A DNA stretch of 52,755 nucleotides from Gammaproteobacteria bacterium. Lineage in GTDB: Bacteria; Pseudomonadota; Gammaproteobacteria; Steroidobacterales; Woeseiaceae. Positions 18,946 through 26,281 of this stretch are shown one piece after another. A program made the position numbers and the translations under genes. The DNA is taken from NCBI GenBank assembly GCA_029884455.1, contig JAOUHU010000015.1:1-52755 (forward strand), read 5' to 3'. The notes under the pieces were generated by a model. The model did not search any database, had not been told where the DNA came from, and worked only from the letters and a program-made list of their open reading frames with translations. The first letter of the stretch is position 1, and every line of letters begins with the position of its first letter.

Positions 18946-20559
18946 GTGATTTCTGCATCCAACCTGTCGATCCAGTTCGGCGCCAAACCTTTGTTCGAAA
19001 ATGTCTCGGCGACCTTTGCCAATGGCCATCGCTATGGCCTGATCGGCGCCAATGGCTCGGGCAAGTCGACCCTGATGAAAATCCTCGCCGGCCAGCTGGA
19101 ACCCAGCGCCGGCAACGTGTTCACAGACCCGAACGCGCGTGTCGGGCAGTTGCGGCAGGACCAGTTTGCCTACGAAGAGTGCCGTGTTCTCGACGTGGTC
19201 ATGATGGGCCACAAGCGTCTCTGGGACGTCATGCAGGAGCGTGAGCGCCTCTATTCCCTGCCTGAGATGAGTGATACGCAGGGTATGCGTGTCGCCGATC
19301 TCGAGGTTGAATTCGCGGAAATGGACGGCTATTCCGCCGAATCGAGTGCCGGCGAGCTGCTCGAGGCCATCGGCATCCCGGTCAGCCAGCACCAGGGCCC
19401 GATGAGCGCCGTGGCGCCGGGCTGGAAGCTCCGCGTATTGCTGGCGCAGGCGTTGTTCTCTGACCCCGATGTACTGCTACTCGATGAACCAACCAACAAC
19501 CTCGATATCAACACGATTCGCTGGCTGGAAGAATTCCTTGATGCCAGCAAGTCGACCATGGTGATCATTTCGCACGACCGCCATTTCCTGAACAGCGTCT
19601 GCACGCACATGGCGGACCTGGATTACGGCAAGCTGCAAATTTTTCCCGGCAACTACGACGAGTACATGACCGCTGCAACCCAGGCCCGTGAGCGCATGTA
19701 CTCGAACAATGCGAAGAAGAAAGTCAAAATGGCCGAGCTGCAAGCCTTCGTCAGCCGCTTTTCGGCGAACGCATCAAAGGCGCGGCAGGCAACTTCGCGG
19801 GCTCGCCAGCTGGAAAAAATCGAGCTTGAGGAAATCAAGCCATCGAGCCGGGTAAGCCCCTACATTCGATTCGAACAGGAAAAACCGCTGCGCCGCCTGG
19901 CGGTCGAAGCGACCGGCTTGAGCAAGCGCTTTGATGCCGCGCCGCTATTCGAGGATCTTGACCTGAGCATCGAGGCCGGCTCGCGCGTCGCAATCCTGGG
20001 ACCGAACGGCATCGGCAAGAGCACGCTGCTCGGCTGCCTGGTACAGAAAATCGAGGTCGATGCCGGCGAGGTAAAGTGGGCCGAGAATGCGAAGGTCGGT
20101 TATTTCGCACAGGACAACGGACCGGAGTTCGAATCCGACATGAGCCTGTTCGACTGGATTACGCAATGGCAGCCGCCCGGCGCACCCGAGCAGCTGCTGC
20201 GCGCGACGCTGGGCCAGATGCTGTTTTCGCGCGACGAAAGTGAGAAATCGGTGCAGGTCGTTTCCGGCGGCGAACAACGGCGGCTGATGTTCGGCAAATT
20301 GATGCTGCAGCAGCCGAACGTCATCGTCATGGATGAGCCCACCAACCACCTTGACATGGAATCGATCGAAGCGCTGAACCTCGCACTGGAGAACTACCCG
20401 GGCACCCTGATATTCGTCAGTCATGATCGCGACTTCGTGTCGTCGCTGGCGACGCGCATCATTGAGTTGCTGCCGGATCGAAAAGTGGTCGATTTTGGCG
20501 GCAGCTACGAGGAATACCTGCGTTCACAGGGTTTTGTTGCGCGAACACGCGCCGCCTGA
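18946..20559 (+). CDS. ybiT: ABC-F family ATPase, YbiT
   Basis: The protein has 537 residues, two ABC ATPase domains and no membrane part; ABC-F proteins act on the ribosome. Domain 1 has Walker [10 protein letters not shown] and Walker [14 protein letters not shown]. Domain 2 has GPNGIGKST, signature VSGGEQRRL and Walker [14 protein letters not shown]. Domain 1's signature is altered to [15 protein letters not shown], which is the distinctive YbiT feature, and the interdomain arm contains [20 protein letters not shown]. It aligns with E. coli YbiT almost end to end by memory. The GTG at 18946 matches the YbiT N-terminus ([11 protein letters not shown]); the frame upstream is not needed. It is divergent from deaD. 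Confidence 0.95.
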   Translation: MISASNLSIQFGAKPLFENVSATFANGHRYGLIGANGSGKSTLMKILAGQLEPSAGNVFTDPNARVGQLRQDQFAYEECRVLDVVMMGHKRLWDVMQERERLYSLPEMSDTQGMRVADLEVEFAEMDGYSAESSAGELLEAIGIPVSQHQGPMSAVAPGWKLRVLLAQALFSDPDVLLLDEPTNNLDINTIRWLEEFLDASKSTMVIISHDRHFLNSVCTHMADLDYGKLQIFPGNYDEYMTAATQARERMYSNNAKKKVKMAELQAFVSRFSANASKARQATSRARQLEKIELEEIKPSSRVSPYIRFEQEKPLRRLAVEATGLSKRFDAAPLFEDLDLSIEAGSRVAILGPNGIGKSTLLGCLVQKIEVDAGEVKWAENAKVGYFAQDNGPEFESDMSLFDWITQWQPPGAPEQLLRATLGQMLFSRDESEKSVQVVSGGEQRRLMFGKLMLQQPNVIVMDEPTNHLDMESIEALNLALENYPGTLIFVSHDRDFVSSLATRIIELLPDRKVVDFGGSYEEYLRSQGFVARTRAA

Positions 20560-20599
20560 ACGCATTGCCGGGTGTGGATCAAGTCAGCCATACTGAGTA

Positions 20600-21937
20600 A
20601 TGCTCAACAAGGCCCGCCGCAGCATTGCGCCAACTCCCCTGCCGAAGGTTTCCCACGGTGCCGGCAGTTATGTTTTTGACAGCAGCGGCAAACGCTACAT
20701 CGACGGCTCGGGCGGCCCGGCCGTTTATTGCCTCGGGCATGCGCATGCGGAAGTTAACGAGGCGATCCGGCAACAGCTTGAACTGATCGCGCACGGCTAC
20801 CGTTATACGTTCACGAGCGACCCGCTGATTCGCCTGACGGAGCTGATCCAGTCGCAGGCCGGACCCGGATTCGAGCAGATCCTGTACGTGTCGAGCGGCT
20901 CCGAGGCGGTCGAATCGGCGCTCAAGATTGCGCTGCAGTTTCACTGGGGCAAAGGTGATCGCAAGCGGACCCGTTTCATATCCCGGCAACGCTCCTATCA
21001 TGGCAACACGCTCGGCGCGCTCGCTGTTTCCGGTTTCGCGCAGCGCAGGAAACAGTTCGAAGGCAGCCTGTTTCCCTGTTCGTTCCTGTCGACGGCCAAC
21101 GAGTACCGGCCCGCGATCGCCGGCACAGCAGCACAACTGACCGACTATCTGGCCGCTGAACTTGAGCAGGAGATTCTGAAGGTAGGCGCCGAAAATGTCG
21201 CAGCGTTTATTTTCGAACCCGTGGTCGGCGCAGCCGGCGGCATGCTGCCCGCGCCCGCAGGATACGCCGCAAAAATGCGTGCTGTCTGCACGCGCTACGG
21301 CGTGTTGATGATCGCAGACGAGGTCATGTGCGGCGCCGGGCGCTGCGGCAGCTGGCGCGCGCTGGCAGAGGAGCAGGTGCTGCCCGACATCATGACGATT
21401 GCGAAAGGTCTCGGCGGCGGCTACGTACCGCTCGGCGCGGTCGCGTACTCGGGCCGCATTGCCGAGACAATTGTGGCCGCCGACGGCGCAGTCAATACGG
21501 GCCACACCTTTACCGGCCATACGCTGGCCTGCGCGAGCGCTGCCGCCGTACAGCAGATTGTGGTGCGCGACCGGCTCATCGAGCGCGTGCGCTCAGAAAG
21601 CGCTGCGCTGCGGCAACGGCTCGTCGCGAGCGTTGGCGAGTTGCCTGCCGTCGGCGACCTTCGCGTACGCGGTTTTTTTGCCGGCGTCGAACTGGTCGCC
21701 GACCGCGACAGCCGCCATCCGTTCGACCCGGACCTGAAGCTGGCCGAGATTGTTCGCGCCCGAACCTTGCAGGAAGGGCTGATCTGTTACCCGGTCAGCG
21801 GCACGATCGACGGTGTCAATGGTGACGTCGTGATCATTTCCCCGCCTTATAACGCCAGCGATGCGGAACTCGACGAGATCGCCGACAAGCTTGGCCGCGG
21901 TTTGCGGCTCGCCCTCGCTGACATCGGCGCGGCCTAG
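20600..21937 (+). CDS. Class III (omega) aminotransferase
   Basis: PLP-dependent enzyme of 445 residues. Features of the class are YIDGSGGPAVYCLGHAH near the N-terminus, SSGSEAVESALKIA at the phosphate-binding loop, SYHGNTLGAL, IFEPVVGAAGGMLP, the cofactor Asp in MIADEVMCGAGRCG, the Schiff-base Lys in MTIAKGLGGGYVPLGA, and HTFTGHTLACASA. The class acts on omega-amino acids, diamines or beta-amino acids; exact substrate is not deducible. It starts at ATG 20600, 40 bases after ybiT, and is followed 9 bases after its stop by the P1-family aminopeptidase gene, so the two are very likely co-transcribed. With the BKACE enzyme on the other strand it suggests a route through a beta-keto acid. Confidence 0.9.
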   Translation: MLNKARRSIAPTPLPKVSHGAGSYVFDSSGKRYIDGSGGPAVYCLGHAHAEVNEAIRQQLELIAHGYRYTFTSDPLIRLTELIQSQAGPGFEQILYVSSGSEAVESALKIALQFHWGKGDRKRTRFISRQRSYHGNTLGALAVSGFAQRRKQFEGSLFPCSFLSTANEYRPAIAGTAAQLTDYLAAELEQEILKVGAENVAAFIFEPVVGAAGGMLPAPAGYAAKMRAVCTRYGVLMIADEVMCGAGRCGSWRALAEEQVLPDIMTIAKGLGGGYVPLGAVAYSGRIAETIVAADGAVNTGHTFTGHTLACASAAAVQQIVVRDRLIERVRSESAALRQRLVASVGELPAVGDLRVRGFFAGVELVADRDSRHPFDPDLKLAEIVRARTLQEGLICYPVSGTIDGVNGDVVIISPPYNASDAELDEIADKLGRGLRLALADIGAA

Positions 21938-21946
21938 CAGCTCACG

Positions 21947-23131
21947 ATGCCTTTCGACCGGCGGCAATTTTTAGGACTCGGAGCGCTGTCGTTGCTCGCA
22001 GCGCCGACCGCAGCCGCCAATGCACCGGTCGAGGGCCGGCACCGGGCGCGCGCGCTCGGTATTACCATCGGCCGGCTGCCGCCAGGACCGCTGAATGCGA
22101 TCACCGATGTCGCCGGCGTCGAGGTCGGGCACACGACACTCATTTCCGGGCACGGCAAACTCGAGATTGGTGTCGGCCCGGTGCGCACCGGTGTCACCGC
22201 GATCTGGCCGCAGCGCGATATCGTGCACGAGTTCCTGCCATGTGGCGTCGACGTGCCGAACGGCAACGGCGAGTTCAGCGGCATGCTGGCAGCGAGGAAC
22301 CTCGGTATTCTGAGTTCGCCAATTTGCCTGACGACAACCTCCAGCGTCGGCATGGTCCACGACGCGTTGCAAAAGTTGCAGCCTGATGACGAGCTTCCGC
22401 CGGGAACGCCCGTGGTCGGCGAAACCTGGGATGACTTTCTCAACGACACGGTCGGGCGACATGTACGCGAGCAGCATGTGTTCGATGCATTGTCCGCGGC
22501 TCGCGGTGGGCCGGTCGCTGAAGGCTCGGTTGGCGGTGGCACGGGTATGATGTGTTACGAGTTCAAAGGCGGCATCGGTACTGCGTCGCGTGTCATCGAG
22601 CAAGGCGGATCGCAGCACACGGTCGGCGTGCTGGTGCAGGCAAATCACGGTACGCGAGAATTGCTGCGTATCGACGGCGTGCCGGTCGGCACCGAGCTGG
22701 GCCGACAGGGTCAGGCGGAACAGCGTGCCGAGCTGAACTCCATACTGATGATCATCGCGACCGACGCGCCCTTGCTCGCGCACCAGCTGCAACGCCTCGC
22801 GCGGCGTGCCACGCACGGTCTCGCACGCACCGGCAGCATTTCCAACAACTCCAGTGGCGACTTCACACTCGCTTTTTCCACCGCCAACCGCATCCCGCGC
22901 GAGTCCTTCTACCGCGGGGCCGGCTACACGCTGCAGTCGGTAGAGCAGTTTCATATTAGGCCCTACTTCGAGGCGGCCAGCGAAGCGGTCGAGGAGTCAA
23001 TCATCAACGCGCTCTGCATGGCCGAGGACATGACCGGTATCAACGATAACTTCTTACCAGCCCTGCCCCTGACCGAGACACTCGAAATCCTGCGCCGGCA
23101 CGGGCGGTTGAAGGGAGCGGTCGATGGCTGA
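21947..23131 (+). CDS. P1-family (DmpA/BapA) aminopeptidase, Tat-exported
   Basis: N-terminal-nucleophile hydrolase precursor of 394 residues. The N-terminus FDRRQFLGLGALSLLAAPTA is a twin-arginine-type signal, placing the enzyme in the periplasm. The core has ITDVAGVEVGHTTLI, GPVRTGVTAIWPQ, GSVGGGTGMMCYEFKGGIG and IIATDAPLLAHQLQRLARR. The autocleavage/nucleophile motif is GSISNNSSGDFTLAF; in DmpA and BapA cleavage before a Ser in this block gives alpha and beta chains. Family members release N-terminal D- or beta-amino acids from small peptides. The start codon ATG 21947 is 9 bases after the aminotransferase stop. It overlaps the next gene, a shortened paralogue, by 8 bases. Confidence 0.9.
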   Translation: MPFDRRQFLGLGALSLLAAPTAAANAPVEGRHRARALGITIGRLPPGPLNAITDVAGVEVGHTTLISGHGKLEIGVGPVRTGVTAIWPQRDIVHEFLPCGVDVPNGNGEFSGMLAARNLGILSSPICLTTTSSVGMVHDALQKLQPDDELPPGTPVVGETWDDFLNDTVGRHVREQHVFDALSAARGGPVAEGSVGGGTGMMCYEFKGGIGTASRVIEQGGSQHTVGVLVQANHGTRELLRIDGVPVGTELGRQGQAEQRAELNSILMIIATDAPLLAHQLQRLARRATHGLARTGSISNNSSGDFTLAFSTANRIPRESFYRGAGYTLQSVEQFHIRPYFEAASEAVEESIINALCMAEDMTGINDNFLPALPLTETLEILRRHGRLKGAVDG

Positions 23132-23792
23132 GCCTGCCCTTTTCCGGACCATCGACATGCCGTTCTGCCAGGCCGTGCAGTTCGAGCACTGGAATGCCGC
23201 CCCGGGACGTTTCTTTGTTGCAGTCCGCACACGCGGTGCATTTACCGCCATGCTCGGCAACGGCGTGGTCGAGGAATTTCGCACCCTGTCGGGCCCGGTC
23301 TTGCTGGCGCCTGCATCGGCGCTGGGCGGAATCTACGACGCCGGCCTGCGGCTCGCCGATGCGCGCAGTCTTGACGCGCAGATCGACCAGGGCTGGCCAC
23401 CCCTGACCATCGGCATCGACGTCACGGCGCCGGCACGACCGGCAGACTGGATCGCATTGTTTCTTGACGCCATCCGGCAGCAGAAAAGTGCCGGCACGCC
23501 CCCGTGGCAAAACAAGGTGCGCGCCGCGCGCGTGGCGGACTACCGCCTGCAACGACTGCACTGCCATGTCGACGGCAAACAGGCCGCCACGATCATCGCC
23601 ACCGATGCGCCGCTGTTGCCGCAGCAGCTGCAGCGTCTCGCCGACCGCGGCGATGCGCCGGTCTCGCTCGCGGTGTCGCTCGGCAATCGCCTGCCGCGCG
23701 TGGACGCCGGCGAAATGCAACAGCTAACAGCCGTGTCCGAACAAACCCTGGCATTACTGGTCGCGTCAGCGCGCCGCCTGGTATCCGCTTAA
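23124..23792 (+). CDS. Truncated P1-peptidase-like paralogue without the catalytic motif
   Basis: The protein has 222 residues with no signal peptide. By eye it aligns with the preceding P1 peptidase in three blocks: VAVRTRGAFTAM with VGPVRTGVTAI; LSGPVLLAPASALGGIYDA with LSSPICLTTTSSVGMVHDA; and IIATDAPLLPQQLQRLADRG with IIATDAPLLAHQLQRLARRA. The glycine-rich GGGTG segment and the nucleophile block SNNSSGD are missing; the text jumps straight to SLAVSLGNRLPR, matching the region just after the nucleophile. It therefore looks like a non-catalytic relative, perhaps a cytoplasmic chaperone, a regulator, or a decaying copy. ATG 23124 follows GGGAG and overlaps the upstream stop. Its last 27 bases overlap the convergent deacetylase gene. 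Confidence 0.75.
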   Translation: MAEPALFRTIDMPFCQAVQFEHWNAAPGRFFVAVRTRGAFTAMLGNGVVEEFRTLSGPVLLAPASALGGIYDAGLRLADARSLDAQIDQGWPPLTIGIDVTAPARPADWIALFLDAIRQQKSAGTPPWQNKVRAARVADYRLQRLHCHVDGKQAATIIATDAPLLPQQLQRLADRGDAPVSLAVSLGNRLPRVDAGEMQQLTAVSEQTLALLVASARRLVSA

Positions 23793-24791
23793 GAATGAAA
23801 CAAGGTTGTCACCGAGCGCGTCGCTGAGATAGCCGCCTTCCTGCACCAGCACCGTGGGCAATTTCAGCGCACCCAATTCGGCGCCGATCTGGGCGAACCC
23901 CGCCGTCGTGATGCTCATGCCGCGAAACGGATCGCCCTCGTGCGCATCGAGACCCAGTGCGATCACCAGCGCCTGCGGCGAAAATGCGCCGACGATATCG
24001 AGTGCCGTGGTCAGGGTCTTCAGGTATTGGCGGTCGTCGGTGCCGCGCGGCAGCGGCAGGTTCACATTGAAGCCGTCGCCCTCGCCCGCACCGGTTTCGT
24101 TGGCGTAGCCCCAGAAGAACGGGTAGAAGCGGATCGGGTCGGCGTGAATCGAGACCGTCAGCACATCGCTGCGCTCGTAAAAAATGCGCTGCGTGCCATT
24201 GCCATGGTGCACGTCGATGTCGATGATTGCGACGCGAGCGAACTTCCCGAGCAGCTGCTGCGCCGCGATTGCGCTGTTGTTGAGATAACAGAAACCACCG
24301 GCCAGGTCCTGCGATGCATGATGGCCCGGCGGCCGGGCCAGCGCGTAGCAGGCACGCTCGCCGGCAAGCACCTGTTGTGCGGCGCACGCGGCGGTCATCG
24401 CACTCCAGCGCGCGCTCAACCAGGTGTCGGCCGAGATCGGGCAGGAGCCGTCGTAGACGTGATAGCCAACCTGCCCAACGGCCGACTTCGGGTACCCGTC
24501 GCTGCGACTGATCGGGTGCACGTTGGGCAATACCTCTTCGGATGCGCCTTCGATGCGCGACCATCGCGTATGGATGTTTTGCAGGAACTGCAGGTAGATC
24601 GGTGTGTGCACGGCCGCGATCACGCCATCGCCGAGGTCCGCGGGCGCTTCTGCGGCGAGACCTGCGCTGCGCGCGGCGGCCAGCAACCGCGTCGCGCGAT
24701 CCGGGTGTTCCGGGTTTTCGGCCGGCGCGCCCGACGACAAAAACTTTCTGGGATGGTGCGCAAGTTGCGCGGCCGAGAAAATAATCTTCAT
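23766..24791 (-). CDS. Histone-deacetylase-fold hydrolase, acetylpolyamine amidohydrolase type
   Basis: Zinc-dependent deacetylase of 341 residues, the length of bacterial acetylpolyamine amidohydrolases (AphA/APAH). The catalytic His pair is in RPPGHHA, zinc ligands are in IIDIDVHHGNGT and ALGLDAHEGDPF, and a substrate-region loop is EGGYLSD. The APAH subgroup also has the long N-terminal loop seen here (HPDRATRLL to SEEVLPNVHP). The likely reaction is deacetylation of N-acetyl putrescine, cadaverine or spermidine, though other acyl-lysine-like substrates are possible. The ATG at 24791 overlaps the GNAT stop by one base. It forms a leftward unit with the GNAT and BKACE genes and converges on the P1-like gene. 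Confidence 0.9.
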   Translation of the reverse strand: MKIIFSAAQLAHHPRKFLSSGAPAENPEHPDRATRLLAAARSAGLAAEAPADLGDGVIAAVHTPIYLQFLQNIHTRWSRIEGASEEVLPNVHPISRSDGYPKSAVGQVGYHVYDGSCPISADTWLSARWSAMTAACAAQQVLAGERACYALARPPGHHASQDLAGGFCYLNNSAIAAQQLLGKFARVAIIDIDVHHGNGTQRIFYERSDVLTVSIHADPIRFYPFFWGYANETGAGEGDGFNVNLPLPRGTDDRQYLKTLTTALDIVGAFSPQALVIALGLDAHEGDPFRGMSITTAGFAQIGAELGALKLPTVLVQEGGYLSDALGDNLVSFLSGYQAAR

Positions 24792-25282
24792 CAGGTCTCT
24801 GCCAGTTTTTTGAATGCCTCGCCGGTGGCGGCATAAATCAGCTCATCGTCGCGCAACTTCAGGCCTGCACTGACATAAAACTCGCGTGCGTCCACGTTGC
24901 CGGGCTCGACCGAGAGGCGTAAATGATTTGCGCCCCGGTCTTTGCCCCATCTGGCGACGGCGCGCAGCAGTTTTTTGCCCAGCCCCATGCCACGCGCGTT
25001 CGCTGCCACGTAGATATCCTGCACGTAGACGCCGGGCGAGCCACGCCAGGTGGAGAAATTCAGGAACACGATCGCGAGGCCAACCGGCGCGCCGTTTCGT
25101 TCCGCAATGAATGCGTGGATCGCAGGCGGGTCTCCGGTTAATGCAGCAGCGATGTCCGATACCTTGTTCTTGATCTTCTTTTGCGCGCCGGTTGCCAGCG
25201 CCAGTTGCAGCAGCATGGCGTGCACGACGGCGGCGTCCGCGAGCACCGCCGGCCGAATCACGATCGCGTCCGGTTTATTCAA
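24791..25282 (-). CDS. GNAT-family N-acetyltransferase
   Basis: Acetyl-CoA-dependent acyltransferase of 163 residues. The GNAT core shows IVIRPAVLADAAVVHAML at the N-terminus, the beta4 strand VYVQDIYVAANARG, the pyrophosphate loop ARGMGLGKKLLRAVARWG and the terminal LRLSVEPGNVDAREFYVSAG. It resembles diamine/polyamine acetyltransferase-like members in size and in the DIYV..ARGMGLG pattern, but substrate is unproven. Start TTG 25282 overlaps the BKACE stop as TTGA, and no ATG occurs before residue 23, so the TTG is accepted. Placed next to an acetylpolyamine-deacetylase-type gene, it could provide the opposing acetylation. Confidence 0.85.
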   Translation of the reverse strand: MNKPDAIVIRPAVLADAAVVHAMLLQLALATGAQKKIKNKVSDIAAALTGDPPAIHAFIAERNGAPVGLAIVFLNFSTWRGSPGVYVQDIYVAANARGMGLGKKLLRAVARWGKDRGANHLRLSVEPGNVDAREFYVSAGLKLRDDELIYAATGEAFKKLAET

Positions 25283-26208
25283 AAGGCAACCCGGTCGGCG
25301 CCCTTGAGGTGCAACATGGCGCGCGCTTCGGCCGGGGTCGCGATTTCGTGCCCAAGTTCTTCGAGGATGCGACGAATTTTCTCGACCTGTTCCGCGTTGC
25401 TACGGGCCAGCGTGTTTTTCGCAATCAGCAGGCTGTCCTCGAGACCGACCCGCACATTGCCGCCGAGGATCGCGCCCACGGTCGCCAGCGGAATCTGCAT
25501 GCGCCCGGCCGATAACACCGAGAAGCGGTACTCGGTCCCGAGCAACCGGTCGGCGGTCGCCTTCATATGCAACAGGCTCTCCGGCGAGGCATCAATGCCG
25601 CCGAGCACGCCAAGTACGAATTGCACAAACAACGGTTTCCGGATAAGACCCTCACGCAGGTAGAACGCGAGCGTCTGGATGTGGCCAACGTCGTAGCACT
25701 CAAATTCGAAACGCGTTCCGCAGCCATCGCCGAGGGTCCTGAAGATCTGCTCGATGTTGGCGAAAGTATTCTGGAACACGACTTCGCGGGTCGCGTCGAG
25801 CAATTTCGGTTCCCAGTCGAAACGCCACTCGGCATGACGTTTCTTCATCGGGAACAGGCCGAAGTTCATCGAACCCATGTTCAGCGATGCCATCTCGGGC
25901 TCGGCGAGGATCGGCGCCGCGAGGCGTTGCTCGAGCGTCATCAGGGAACTGCCGCCGGTGGTGATATTGATGACCGCATCGCAACGTTTCCTGATCTCGG
26001 GCAGGAACTGCATGAACACGGCCGGGTCCGCGGTCGGCTGCCCGGTTGCCGGGTCGCGTGCATGCAGGTGCAGAATGGATGCACCGGCCTCGGCTGCAGC
26101 AACCGCCTGGTCGGCAATTTCCTGCGGCGTGATCGGCAGGTGCGGACTCATCGTCGGTGTATGAATCGATCCGGTGACCGCACAGGTAATGATGACTTTA
26201 TTTGCCAT
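25279..26208 (-). CDS. BKACE-family beta-keto acid cleavage enzyme (DUF849)
   Basis: The protein has 309 residues, a typical length. This zinc TIM-barrel family condenses a beta-keto acid with acetyl-CoA to release acetoacetate and a new CoA ester; the founding member, Kce, cleaves 3-keto-5-aminohexanoate in lysine fermentation. Seen here are the N-terminal VIITCAVTGSIHTPTMSPHLP with the catalytic-Glu position occupied by a variant, the zinc pair HLHARDP, INITTGGSS, SLNMGSMNFG, FECYDVGHI and VLGVLGGI. The start is ATG 26208 with AGAGAG upstream; the longer frame is not supported. It is first of a leftward three-gene unit and divergent from the CehA-like gene. Many subfamilies exist, so the substrate remains open. 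Confidence 0.9.
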   Translation of the reverse strand: MANKVIITCAVTGSIHTPTMSPHLPITPQEIADQAVAAAEAGASILHLHARDPATGQPTADPAVFMQFLPEIRKRCDAVINITTGGSSLMTLEQRLAAPILAEPEMASLNMGSMNFGLFPMKKRHAEWRFDWEPKLLDATREVVFQNTFANIEQIFRTLGDGCGTRFEFECYDVGHIQTLAFYLREGLIRKPLFVQFVLGVLGGIDASPESLLHMKATADRLLGTEYRFSVLSAGRMQIPLATVGAILGGNVRVGLEDSLLIAKNTLARSNAEQVEKIRRILEELGHEIATPAEARAMLHLKGADRVAF

Positions 26209-26281
26209 GAATTCTCTCTGGGCGGCAATTTTGACGCTTGAGTTGACGTAAAGTACAGCAAAGACTAAGGAGAGACGCTCT

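Noticed and set aside
17288..18949. 553-codon plus-strand open frame opposite the DEAD-box helicase
   Set aside because: Antisense shadow of deaD, whose helicase motifs are complete on the minus strand.
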